From a virus: 64,000 nucleotides of DNA. Position numbers and translations under genes: made by a program. The notes beneath the pieces were generated by a model. That model was given only the letters and a program-made list of their open reading frames with translations, searched no databases and was not told the DNA's origin. This document shows positions 49,717 through 57,189 of the stretch, in pieces. Numbering within the stretch: position 1 is the first letter of the stretch; each line of letters starts with the position of its first letter. The stretch covers positions 36,629 through 100,628 of IMG/VR virus record IMGVR_UViG_3300007512_000016. One strand, given 5' to 3'.

Positions 49717-49741
49717 CCACCCTACCGGTGGGATTTTTTTT
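49717..49741 (+). terminator. Intrinsic terminator
   Basis: Stem CCACC/GGTGG with loop CTACC, followed by GA and eight T. The stem is short (5 bp) but the U-run is the clearest in the window. It would stop plus-strand transcripts that read across the reverse genes before the promoter of the nicotinamidase operon. Confidence 0.5.
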
Positions 49742-49754
49742 GCGGATCTCCGGC

Positions 49755-49780
49755 AACTTTCTTGCTGTTGTTCGTAGAAG
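49755..49780 (+). promoter_or_regulatory. Phage promoter, AACTTT-N14-TAGAAG
   Basis: AACTTT (49755-49760), 14 bp ending in TTCG, TAGAAG (49775-49780), followed by AGAG as in the sites at 31 and 42 kb. It is the only candidate upstream of the nicotinamidase-vWA-PP2C-kinase-Nudix operon; the leader to the GTG at 49870 is about 80 nt. Confidence 0.7.
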
Positions 49781-49869
49781 AGAGTAAGAAAGGAGCACTT
49801 CCAACCGGTTTTGAGCAAAAGGCTCAAATTCGGAGGGAAAGCCACCGGCAACGCGAGAAAGAGGTGCGA

Positions 49870-51003
49870 GTGACCACTCAGACCAGCCCCATCTCAGGGC
49901 TCCCTTACCCCGAGTTCTTCCGCCCCTTCATCAACAACCCCGAGGTCGCGGGCATGGTCTATCTGACCCGCGAAGAGGAGGTCGCCGCCCAGGCTCGGGC
50001 CTTCCGTGAGACCCACGGGATCAAGCCCGCGTCTCTGGACGCTTCGGAGAACGGCGGGACCGTCGCGGTGATCCCCGTGGACGTCCAGGTCGGATTCTGC
50101 GCCCCGCCGGACGTTCAGCTCGGGCGGACGGCTTCCGGGCTCGACCTCCCCTGGACCCCGTCGGGCGGCTCCCTGTTCGTCCCCGGGGCCCCCGGAGACA
50201 CCTACCGGGGGTCCAAGTTCATCTTGGACAACCTCCAGTACATCTCGGCGGTCTTCCCCAGCCTGGACACCCACCGGGTGTATCAGATCTTCCACGCCGA
50301 CTTCTGGCGGAGCACGACGACCAAGGCCCCGCCCCCGGCCTTCACCACGATGACCGTGGACACCCTCGGTGTGGTGACTGGCCTGCACCCGGACGGGAGC
50401 ACGGATACCTACGTCACCCTGTTCTCCCGGAACCTCGCGTCGGCCTACTGCAAGACGCTCGCGGACCAGGGCTCGCCCCCCCTGACCATCTGGCCCTACC
50501 ACTGCCGCGTCGGCTCCACCCACCACTCGCTGATGCCGATCCTCTCTGAGGTCCAGATGTTCCACGAGGTCACTCGCCGGGCGGACGACGGCGTGGATAT
50601 CAAGGGCTATCAGGCGTTCACGGAGTCCTACGGCATCGTCGGGGACGAGGTCGGCGTCATCGACGGCGTGGTTCTCGGTGAGGAGGTCCGGGCGGGCTAC
50701 ATCGACAAGCTCGTCCAGTACGACGTGGTGGTCATCTGGGGCGAGGCCCTCTCCCACTGTGTCCGTGCGACGGTGGACCAGATCAAGAAGCACTTCGCGG
50801 CTCGGGATCCGGATCTGGTCAAGAAGCTCTACGTGCTGGAGGATGCCTCCAGCCCCGTCCCCGCCATCCCCGGGTTCGAGAACGACGCCTCCAGCCCCCT
50901 GAACTTCCCCGCGGTCGCCCAGGCGGCTCTCGCGCAGTGGAAGGCCGAGGGGATCAACGTCGTCCGGACCACGGACAACTTCCTCCCCGCCGCCCTGCGG
51001 TAG
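49870..51003 (+). CDS. Nicotinamidase-type cysteine hydrolase
   Basis: 377 aa from GTG at 49870 (GAGGTG upstream). Active-site features of PncA-type enzymes are all visible: catalytic Asp in VIPVDVQVGFC (D71), Lys in VDIKGYQAF (K245), and Cys in VVIWGEALSHCVRAT (C297), plus the family segment WPYHCRVGSTHHSLMP. The enzyme deamidates nicotinamide to nicotinate, feeding NAD synthesis. It is longer than typical PncA (~210 aa) because of insertions. It is the first gene of the operon with the vWA/PP2C/kinase triad and an NrtR-like Nudix protein. Strong C/G-ending codon bias. Confidence 0.88.
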   Translation: MTTQTSPISGLPYPEFFRPFINNPEVAGMVYLTREEEVAAQARAFRETHGIKPASLDASENGGTVAVIPVDVQVGFCAPPDVQLGRTASGLDLPWTPSGGSLFVPGAPGDTYRGSKFILDNLQYISAVFPSLDTHRVYQIFHADFWRSTTTKAPPPAFTTMTVDTLGVVTGLHPDGSTDTYVTLFSRNLASAYCKTLADQGSPPLTIWPYHCRVGSTHHSLMPILSEVQMFHEVTRRADDGVDIKGYQAFTESYGIVGDEVGVIDGVVLGEEVRAGYIDKLVQYDVVVIWGEALSHCVRATVDQIKKHFAARDPDLVKKLYVLEDASSPVPAIPGFENDASSPLNFPAVAQAALAQWKAEGINVVRTTDNFLPAALR

Positions 51004-51034
51004 TCCTTCCCCCACAACACCAACCGAGTAGGCA

Positions 51035-51889
51035 ATGTCTTCCAGCATCCCCATCAACGGTCTCTCCGGTCTGTCCTCCCTCCTCTCGGGGGCATCCAAG
51101 GGTGAAGCCCCGATCCTCTCGCGCTCCTCCTCCCAGGTGCTCGCTGGCGGGGCCTCCCCGCTCGTCGCCCTCGGAGCCGGCGGAGCGGACCTGACCCGCC
51201 AGGGGGTCAACGAGGCGATCAACATCTTCGTCCTCGTGGACGACAGCGGCTCCATGTCCTCCAAGGTCCGGGAGGTCATCGCGGGTCAGAACGCCCTGCT
51301 CGCCCAGCTCCAGAAGGACAGCCGCTCGGGTGACATGGCGATCTCGCAGTGGCGGTTCGGGTCGCAGTGCGGGGTCATCCACCCCGCCGCCCCCCTCTCG
51401 TCCGCCCAGCGGTTCGGCTCGGGTCCCGGGGAGTACGACTACCGGGCCAACGGGGGCTGCACCCGTCTCATGGAGTCCTGGCAGGACATGGTGGCTGCCG
51501 CCGTCGCGGACCACCAGTACAACGAGGAGGTCTCCCCCGTCCCGACGCCCACCACGACCATCTGCATCGTGATGACCGACGGCGGCGAGACCGAGCTGTC
51601 CGGGGCGGCGAAGGTCAAGAAGGCCGCGGAGCTTCAGAAGGTCGCCTCTGACCTCATCATGTCCGAGCGGTTCGTCCTCGCCTTCGTCGGCATCGATCCC
51701 CGCCACACCCCCGCTACGCCCATCCAGCAGTCCTCCTTCTACGCCATCGCGAAGGAGATGGGTTTCGAGGATGGCTGCATCGGCATCGACGCCGACGTGA
51801 CCCGAGCCTTCCTCCGGATCTCCTCCAGCGTGAGTCAGGTCTCCTCGGGCTCCGTGGCCCCGGGCCCCAGCTCCACCTTCTTCACCTGA
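51035..51889 (+). CDS. TerY-like vWA protein
   Basis: 284 aa. A Ser/Gly-rich N-terminal region precedes a vWA domain starting NIFVLVDDSGSMSSKVREVI, whose MIDAS is DDSGS, with the distal Thr in ANGGCTRLMESW and Asp in CIVMTDGGETEL. There is no signal peptide or membrane segment, so it is cytoplasmic like TerY. The C-terminus is a Ser-rich tail. It lies 31 nt after nicotinamidase and 52 nt before a PP2C gene; this vWA-PP2C-kinase order is the TerY-P triad. Confidence 0.85.
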   Translation: MSSSIPINGLSGLSSLLSGASKGEAPILSRSSSQVLAGGASPLVALGAGGADLTRQGVNEAINIFVLVDDSGSMSSKVREVIAGQNALLAQLQKDSRSGDMAISQWRFGSQCGVIHPAAPLSSAQRFGSGPGEYDYRANGGCTRLMESWQDMVAAAVADHQYNEEVSPVPTPTTTICIVMTDGGETELSGAAKVKKAAELQKVASDLIMSERFVLAFVGIDPRHTPATPIQQSSFYAIAKEMGFEDGCIGIDADVTRAFLRISSSVSQVSSGSVAPGPSSTFFT

Positions 51890-51941
51890 TCTGACCGCTA
51901 CCCCAGGCCGGGACCCGGCTCGGGGTCACCCGAGGGTGACC

Positions 51942-52763
51942 ATGAATGACTTCCACGTCGGGGCCGGGTCGGTCCTGGGTCGGCGGCACCTTGAACAGGG
52001 GCTCAACAACCAGGACGCTCTCGCTCTCTTCCAGAGTCCGGAGCTGCTCGTCGCTATCGTCTGTGACGGCTGCTCCGGAGGGAACCTCTCCTTCGATCTC
52101 GACTCCGAGATCGGAGCCAAGCTCCAGGCGACTTCCCTGGTGCGGAACATCGTGAGGTTCTACACCGCTTCTGACACCCCGATGGAAGTCCCTGTCGCCC
52201 TGGAAGCGGCCCGAGCCATGTGGCTCAACGCCGTGATCACAATGGCGTCCACGCTCCAAGAGCCTCTTCAGGACTTCATCACGACCAAGATGATGGCTAC
52301 CGTCGTCGGGGTGGTGATGACCCCGGAGACAACAACTCTCTTCCGGAAGGGCGACGGGATCTATCAGGTCAACGAGGAAGACCCCGTCCTCATCGACGAG
52401 GAGAACCAGCCCTCGTATCCGGTCTACGCTCTCCTGAACGTGGGAGAAAACTCGGGGTTCGTGATCGAGCGGGTGATGCCCACCGTTGAAGTCAACGGAC
52501 TCATCCTGGCGACGGACGGGGCTCTCCCCTTCGTGGTGACCCCCCAGCGGCTCGCCCACGGGGACAAGCCCCTCGGGTCTCTCAGCCAGTTCTACGACCC
52601 TCTCTGGATGGAGCACCCCACCAACATCCGGCGTCGGCTGATCGCCTGCGGTCCCTGGCGAGGCCGGCGACCCGCTCAGAATCCGCTGGATGACGATTGC
52701 TCCATCATCCGGATTCAGAGGAAGCCCTCCGAGGAAACGGAGGAGCCTGAGGAGGCTTCATGA
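51942..52763 (+). CDS. PP2C-type protein phosphatase
   Basis: 273 aa from ATG at 51942 with GAGGG upstream. Metal-binding motifs of PP2C: NNQDALALF, VAIVCDGCSGGN, the central DGIYQVN region, LILATDGALPFVV and DDDCSIIRIQ. It should remove phosphate from Ser/Thr, probably the targets of the kinase encoded next. The end overlaps the kinase start by 4 nt (ATGA), implying coupled translation and stoichiometric production. Confidence 0.85.
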   Translation: MNDFHVGAGSVLGRRHLEQGLNNQDALALFQSPELLVAIVCDGCSGGNLSFDLDSEIGAKLQATSLVRNIVRFYTASDTPMEVPVALEAARAMWLNAVITMASTLQEPLQDFITTKMMATVVGVVMTPETTTLFRKGDGIYQVNEEDPVLIDEENQPSYPVYALLNVGENSGFVIERVMPTVEVNGLILATDGALPFVVTPQRLAHGDKPLGSLSQFYDPLWMEHPTNIRRRLIACGPWRGRRPAQNPLDDDCSIIRIQRKPSEETEEPEEAS

Positions 52764-54619
52764 GTCGGCACGTTTACGTCGGTGGAAAGCGATACTCGGT
52801 AGACCCGAGTCAGCCCACCTTCATCGCGAAGGGCGGCGAAGCCGAGGTCTACCGGTTTGGTAACAGGCAGGCCCTCAAAGTCTTCCACCGCATCGACCCG
52901 GCTGACCCCCCGGATAAGCAGAGGGCAAAGAGAAACGCCCTCCGGCTCAAGGGACAGAAGATCCGCGAATTCCCGACGGGGCTGCCCTCGGAGGTGCTGG
53001 CTCCCATCGATCTGGCGACCACCCGATCCGGCGAGGTGATCGGGTACACGATGCCCTTCCTGAAGGGCTTCTCCGCCTTCCACAAGCTGTCTGACCGGCG
53101 TTTTCGGGACTCGGCGGGCTTGGGGCAGGACGCGACCCATCAGCTCCTCTTGAGGCTGTATGCGGTCCTAACGGGTGTCCACGCAGCGGGGGTAGTCGTC
53201 GGTGACCTCAACGACGGCAACGAGATGTATCGGGTGAAGCCGTCCCCAGACGTGCGGCTGATCGACGTAGACTCTATGCAGTTCGGCCGATACCCCTGCA
53301 CCGTCGCGGCTCAGAGGTTCCTCGACCCTAAGCTTTACGGCCGGGAGTTGGGGCGGGGTCAGTTTTTCACGACAGAGACGGATTGGTACGCCTTCGCCTG
53401 CCTGTCCCTCCAGTCCCTCCTCTGCGTGCTCCCCTTCGGTGGGATGCACAAGAAGCTGCGGACCTATCTCCGGAGGGCTGAGGCGGGTATCTGCGTCTTC
53501 AACGACGCCGTCAGGTACCCGGGCGGGGGCTTCCAGAAGGATGTTCTCCCCGATGATCTCCTCCAGCACTTCACCCAGGTGTTTGAGCAGGGACTCCGCG
53601 GGGTCTTCCCGGAGCGAGTGCTTCAGTTCCGGTGGACGACATGCTCTCAGTGCTCCCTGGAGCACGCCCGCCCCCGTTGCCCGGGATGCTCAGCTCCCGG
53701 TCTGGTGGTTGAGGCGATTCAGTACAACAAGAAGTGCCGGGCTACCCGTGTGTTCACCTGCCCCGGGTTCATCCGGGAGATCAAAGAAGAGCACGGCCGC
53801 CTCCGTGTGGTCTATGAGACCACGGGAGCCGTGAGGCGAGAGGACCATACGAAGGTCTGGGATTCCAAGCCGCCACCCCACACTCGGACGGCTATCGCAG
53901 GTGACTCGACCTGGATCGGCAGCAGCAACGGGGTCCTTCTTCAGATTGCCAAGCACGCTCTCCAGTCCCGAGCGACGACCGGGATCATGGGCAACCTACC
54001 GGTCTTCGGGGCGACCCGGAGATACCTCTACACCTTGGAGGGAGGACACCTCAAGCGGACGGACGCACAGGGCCGGTGGAGGATCCTCGGTTCCATCATT
54101 CCAGGGAGTACGTGGTTCAAGGTGGGGGAAGGATTCGGCGGTTTTGCCTTCTATAAGGCGGGCCACAAGTGGTTCTTCTACGTCTTCCGAGATCACCTGC
54201 TGCCGGTTCAGGGGATCCCTTCTCCGCAGGGGAAGGTCCGTGAGGTGGATTGCGTGTTCTCCGATCAGCACGCCTTGTTCCTCCTCAGTGAGGACCGTCA
54301 GGGGGTCATCGTCAACTCCATGTGGCTGGTGGACGCCAAGGGCAACGTGGTCGGACATGCTGAAGGGGAGGCGGATCAGGTCCGTATGCTCTCGACTATC
54401 TCAGGGAAGCTGGTGTCTTCCGGGAAGACACCACGTATCGTCTGCTCCACGGATGAAGGGCTTCTTCAGCTCGTCGTCAATGACGCTGGCGGTATCGAGG
54501 AATCCAAGCTGTTCACGGACACCCGCCCCTTCGTCCGAGCCGGGGACCGTCTCCTTCAGGCTCCCACCGGAATCTGGGTCGCTGACCGTAGTACGGTCAG
54601 GCTCTTAGAGCTAGGATAA
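52760..54619 (+). CDS. Atypical protein kinase with zinc ribbon and propeller-like C-terminus (TerY-P triad kinase)
   Basis: 619 aa. Kinase lobe: FIAKGGEAEVYRFGNRQALK (Gly loop and Lys40), catalytic loop VVVGDLNDGNEMYR (Asp149, Asn154; the usual His and Lys are replaced), metal-binding RLIDVDSMQF (DVD for DFG). A zinc ribbon follows (Cys295, 298, 307, 310 in TTCSQCSL and PRCPGC). Residues ~330-619 are repeated beta-blade segments (TRRYLYTLEGGHLKRTDAQG type), propeller-like. This layout is that of kinases in Ter-type stress systems. It is likely to phosphorylate the vWA protein or its partners. Confidence 0.83.
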   Translation: MSRHVYVGGKRYSVDPSQPTFIAKGGEAEVYRFGNRQALKVFHRIDPADPPDKQRAKRNALRLKGQKIREFPTGLPSEVLAPIDLATTRSGEVIGYTMPFLKGFSAFHKLSDRRFRDSAGLGQDATHQLLLRLYAVLTGVHAAGVVVGDLNDGNEMYRVKPSPDVRLIDVDSMQFGRYPCTVAAQRFLDPKLYGRELGRGQFFTTETDWYAFACLSLQSLLCVLPFGGMHKKLRTYLRRAEAGICVFNDAVRYPGGGFQKDVLPDDLLQHFTQVFEQGLRGVFPERVLQFRWTTCSQCSLEHARPRCPGCSAPGLVVEAIQYNKKCRATRVFTCPGFIREIKEEHGRLRVVYETTGAVRREDHTKVWDSKPPPHTRTAIAGDSTWIGSSNGVLLQIAKHALQSRATTGIMGNLPVFGATRRYLYTLEGGHLKRTDAQGRWRILGSIIPGSTWFKVGEGFGGFAFYKAGHKWFFYVFRDHLLPVQGIPSPQGKVREVDCVFSDQHALFLLSEDRQGVIVNSMWLVDAKGNVVGHAEGEADQVRMLSTISGKLVSSGKTPRIVCSTDEGLLQLVVNDAGGIEESKLFTDTRPFVRAGDRLLQAPTGIWVADRSTVRLLELG

Positions 54620-54633
54620 GAGGAGAGTTCTGG

Positions 54634-55491
54634 ATGGCAAAGCTAGGCCACGAAGCCAGCCACCTGACGGAGGAGGAGTTCCTGCGGGCATATCAGGCCC
54701 GCGAGTACCCCAAGCCCTCCTTGACCACGGATCTGGTCATCTTCAGCATCGAAGACTGCGTCCTTAAGGTGCTGTTGATCAAGCGGCGCGGTCACCCCTA
54801 CCAGGACTCCTGGGCCCTCCCAGGAGGCTTTCTGGACGTCCCTGGTTGGGAAATCGAAGCCATCGCGCAGAGGCATCAGCTCTCCCTCTCCGAGGGATCT
54901 TCCGTTTCCTGGCCCATCGAGGTGACCAACCTGTACCCTTCCCTGTTTCAGGAAGGTCCGGTTCAATGGGATGTGGATATTGAGGCGGGGGCTCATCGGG
55001 AGCTACAGGAGGAGACCAGTCTCCCCGCCCGCTCTTGTTTTCTGGAGCAGCTCTACACGGTGGGGAACGTCTCTCGGGATCCCCGCACGTATGTCGTGAC
55101 CGTCGCCTACTACGCCCTGGTTCCGTCGAACCTCATGTCTCTGGTCCGTCCTAGAGACGACGCGAAGGAGGCTGCGTGGCTCTCAGTAGAGGAAGCAGCC
55201 CGGTTGCCTCTGGCCTTTGACCACCAGGAGATCCTTCAGATGGCTCTGACCCGGATTCGGGGCAAGTTGGACTACTTCGCCGCCATCGCAGCGGGACTCT
55301 TGCCTCCGACGTTCACAGAGTATGAGCTGCGTGAAGTCTACGAGACGATCAAGGGAGTCGAGTTTCGACCGTCCTCCTTCAACCGCCGTCTCAAGCGAAT
55401 GAAGGAGGACGGTCATGTCGTGAGATCGGGCGGCTACCGCCGGACGGGGGGACGCCCGGCGGCAACCTATCGGTTCTCAAACGGTAGCTGA
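54634..55491 (+). CDS. NrtR-like Nudix/winged-helix protein with a Nudix-box insertion
   Basis: 285 aa. The Nudix domain starts TTDLVIFSIEDCVLKVLLIK, then YQDSWALPGGFLDV. The box is interrupted by about 45 residues before DIEAGAHRELQEETSLP, whose final Gly is Ser. LEQLYTVGNVSRDPRTYVVT and LAFDHQEILQMALTRIRGKL are typical of the NrtR family, followed by the winged helix (LLPPTFTEYELREVYETIKG, RTGGRPAATYRFS). NrtR senses ADP-ribose and represses NAD genes; here it may control NAD-linked genes or hydrolyse ADP-ribose. Last gene of the operon. Confidence 0.8.
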   Translation: MAKLGHEASHLTEEEFLRAYQAREYPKPSLTTDLVIFSIEDCVLKVLLIKRRGHPYQDSWALPGGFLDVPGWEIEAIAQRHQLSLSEGSSVSWPIEVTNLYPSLFQEGPVQWDVDIEAGAHRELQEETSLPARSCFLEQLYTVGNVSRDPRTYVVTVAYYALVPSNLMSLVRPRDDAKEAAWLSVEEAARLPLAFDHQEILQMALTRIRGKLDYFAAIAAGLLPPTFTEYELREVYETIKGVEFRPSSFNRRLKRMKEDGHVVRSGGYRRTGGRPAATYRFSNGS

Positions 55492-55908
55492 CGTAACCGC
55501 GGGCTCATTGCGACGGTTCGCACCGACCCACATAGGCTGAATGGTCAGCCTACGGGCGACGACGGCTCCCGTCTCGGTCAGGGCCCACTTGCCGATGCTC
55601 ACCAACTGAGTCATCGGCGTGCGGCTGTAGGTCGTACCGCGGGCACCCTTGCTCTGACCGCTCTGGTTCCTGAAGGCGAAGTGGATCTTGCGGCGGAGGA
55701 GCTTCATCCCCACCGCTGCCGGATCTTCGTCTTCATCGGCATGAAGGGTGCCGTAGTCCCGGATCTCGTCCGCGCCGAATCCAACGTCGGTCAGGACGGC
55801 TTCCACAACCCGATTCATGTCGATCGGCTCCCCCGCCTTGAACCGGCTAAGCCGGCCCAGAGCAACTACAACCGGGTTGTGGAAGTTCCGAGGCTTGATT
55901 TCCTGCAT
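55477..55908 (-). CDS. Winged-helix (Mrr-N-like) protein
   Basis: 143 aa. NFHNPVVVALGRLSRFKAGE, then GMKLLRRKIHFAFRNQSGQS and IGKWALTETGAVVARRL, follow the same wing pattern (W-x-LTE-x-G) as the protein at 43866-44621. The tail is basic. It could be a repressor or a DNA-binding regulator of the adjacent operons. It has its own phage promoter and its end overlaps the Nudix gene tail-to-tail. Confidence 0.55.
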   Translation of the reverse strand: MQEIKPRNFHNPVVVALGRLSRFKAGEPIDMNRVVEAVLTDVGFGADEIRDYGTLHADEDEDPAAVGMKLLRRKIHFAFRNQSGQSKGARGTTYSRTPMTQLVSIGKWALTETGAVVARRLTIQPMWVGANRRNEPAVTSATV

Positions 55909-55963
55909 AAAAGACTCCTGGTCGGGGTGTCGAAAGGTGATCGGGGGACGATCGGGAGCCTTT

Positions 55964-55989
55964 ATATTACGACCCGGACCAGAAAAGTG
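55964..55989 (-). promoter_or_regulatory. Phage promoter, CACTTT-N14-TAATAT
   Basis: Minus-strand CACTTT (55989-55984), 14 bp ending in GGGTCG, TAATAT (55969-55964), then AAAGG. It lies about 56 nt upstream of the ATG at 55908, in the 111-bp gap after the AAA ATPase gene. Confidence 0.65.
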
Positions 55990-56019
55990 GTTCTTTTTTA
56001 CCCCGGGTTAGAATCTATG

Positions 56020-57189
56020 TCAGAAAAAGTCCCCTTCGATATGCGGGTTGATGAGGTCTTTCATGGTTTTGATATTGACTTCATCGGTGCTGCGTTCTAG
56101 CACGCAGAGGGACGCATCCCGGAGGAGGAAAGGCGGTACCTTTCCGCTATTGCTGCGGATTATATCCCAGGCATCTTCCATGATATCGTGGACCTCCCGG
56201 TGGCCGAAGACGGCGCGGAGGCGTCGGTGATCGATCGCAGATCGGATCACTCCCGTGATGCTCTTCATCTGGCTCAGAATTCTTTTCTCCCGAGCGACCA
56301 GCCCGGGGAACTTTGCGCGCAAAACCGCTTCCTCGTCCTTCCAGTCGAGGTAATGCCACCGGACAGCTCGCTTCCACCGGCTCATCATGGAGGCGTCCTG
56401 AGGACGGGCAGATCGATAGAGACCCGTATCGTCGCCGCCACCGATGGTATTCGCGGAGGCGACGATCAGCGTCCCCGGGAGCATTTTGTGGGTCACGCCT
56501 TCGGGACCCACAAACCGACCCGAGATGGAGTCCATAATCAGCCGGAAGGTCTCCATCTGTTCTTCTGTCGCGCGGTCGATATCCGTGATCAGGAGCACGC
56601 AGGGGATTCGGTCAGTCACCTCTCCCTTGTCGTTTTTCACCTCGAAACCGTCCCGGTACAGCTTGAGGAACAGCCCATCGCTGTAGTAGGAGCCTCTCTC
56701 TGGAGAGATCTCCCGGGGTCGTAGCCAGCCTTCGATGTTGGCTTCAGGTCGAACCTGAAAGACCGCCCCAGGGCGGCGACAGGCCCAGCTCCAGGCAGAA
56801 AGGAAGGCATCCTTCCCTGAGCCAGAAGGCCCCCAGACGATCGAGTGCCTGTTGTATCGAAGATGCCTCGCCAGCCGCGCTGCGGCTGCTTTGGCCGCCC
56901 CAGCCGTGGGCGGCCGAAAGTGGAGGGGCCGGGGGAGACAGGCGTCCTCTGGCACCTGATGGTGCAGGGGGAAACTCGTCCCCGCGAATGTCACCTGAGC
57001 CTCTTTCCAGTCCCGAACCGGAGTCCGGGTCGCAGGGATGCCTGTACGAGTTGTCACCCGGTTCGCCACCGTCGGTGATCCCGGGTAGACAGCGAGGTAT
57101 TCCTCCCCGGTGAGCCCGTGGGCTTCCTGAAGGTGTGGAAGAAGGAACGCCTCCTCCACGCCACACACCTGACACCGCGGTGTCAGCAA
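56020..57189 (-). CDS. MoxR-type AAA ATPase with N-terminal zinc finger
   Basis: 389 aa. The N-terminus MLTPRCQVCGVEEAFLLPHL, followed by QEAHGLTGEEYLAVYPG, is a MucR/C2H2-like zinc finger. The AAA domain has Walker A HSIVWGPSGSGKDAFLSAWS (Asp in the second Thr/Ser position), Walker B CVLLITDIDRATEEQMETF, sensor 1 TLIVASANTIGGGDD, and an arginine region ASMMSRWKRAVRWHYLDW. MoxR ATPases pair with vWA proteins as chaperone-like machines; the partner gene (57183-59432) overlaps it by 7 nt. Confidence 0.82.
   Translation of the reverse strand: MLTPRCQVCGVEEAFLLPHLQEAHGLTGEEYLAVYPGSPTVANRVTTRTGIPATRTPVRDWKEAQVTFAGTSFPLHHQVPEDACLPRPLHFRPPTAGAAKAAAARLARHLRYNRHSIVWGPSGSGKDAFLSAWSWACRRPGAVFQVRPEANIEGWLRPREISPERGSYYSDGLFLKLYRDGFEVKNDKGEVTDRIPCVLLITDIDRATEEQMETFRLIMDSISGRFVGPEGVTHKMLPGTLIVASANTIGGGDDTGLYRSARPQDASMMSRWKRAVRWHYLDWKDEEAVLRAKFPGLVAREKRILSQMKSITGVIRSAIDHRRLRAVFGHREVHDIMEDAWDIIRSNSGKVPPFLLRDASLCVLERSTDEVNIKTMKDLINPHIEGDFF

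Noticed and set aside
49894-51279. A 461-codon open frame on the minus strand
   Set aside because: Low-complexity Arg/Gly/Glu/Val/Asp product, antisense to the nicotinamidase and vWA genes, whose motifs are convincing. It is caused by the strong C/G-ending codon bias.
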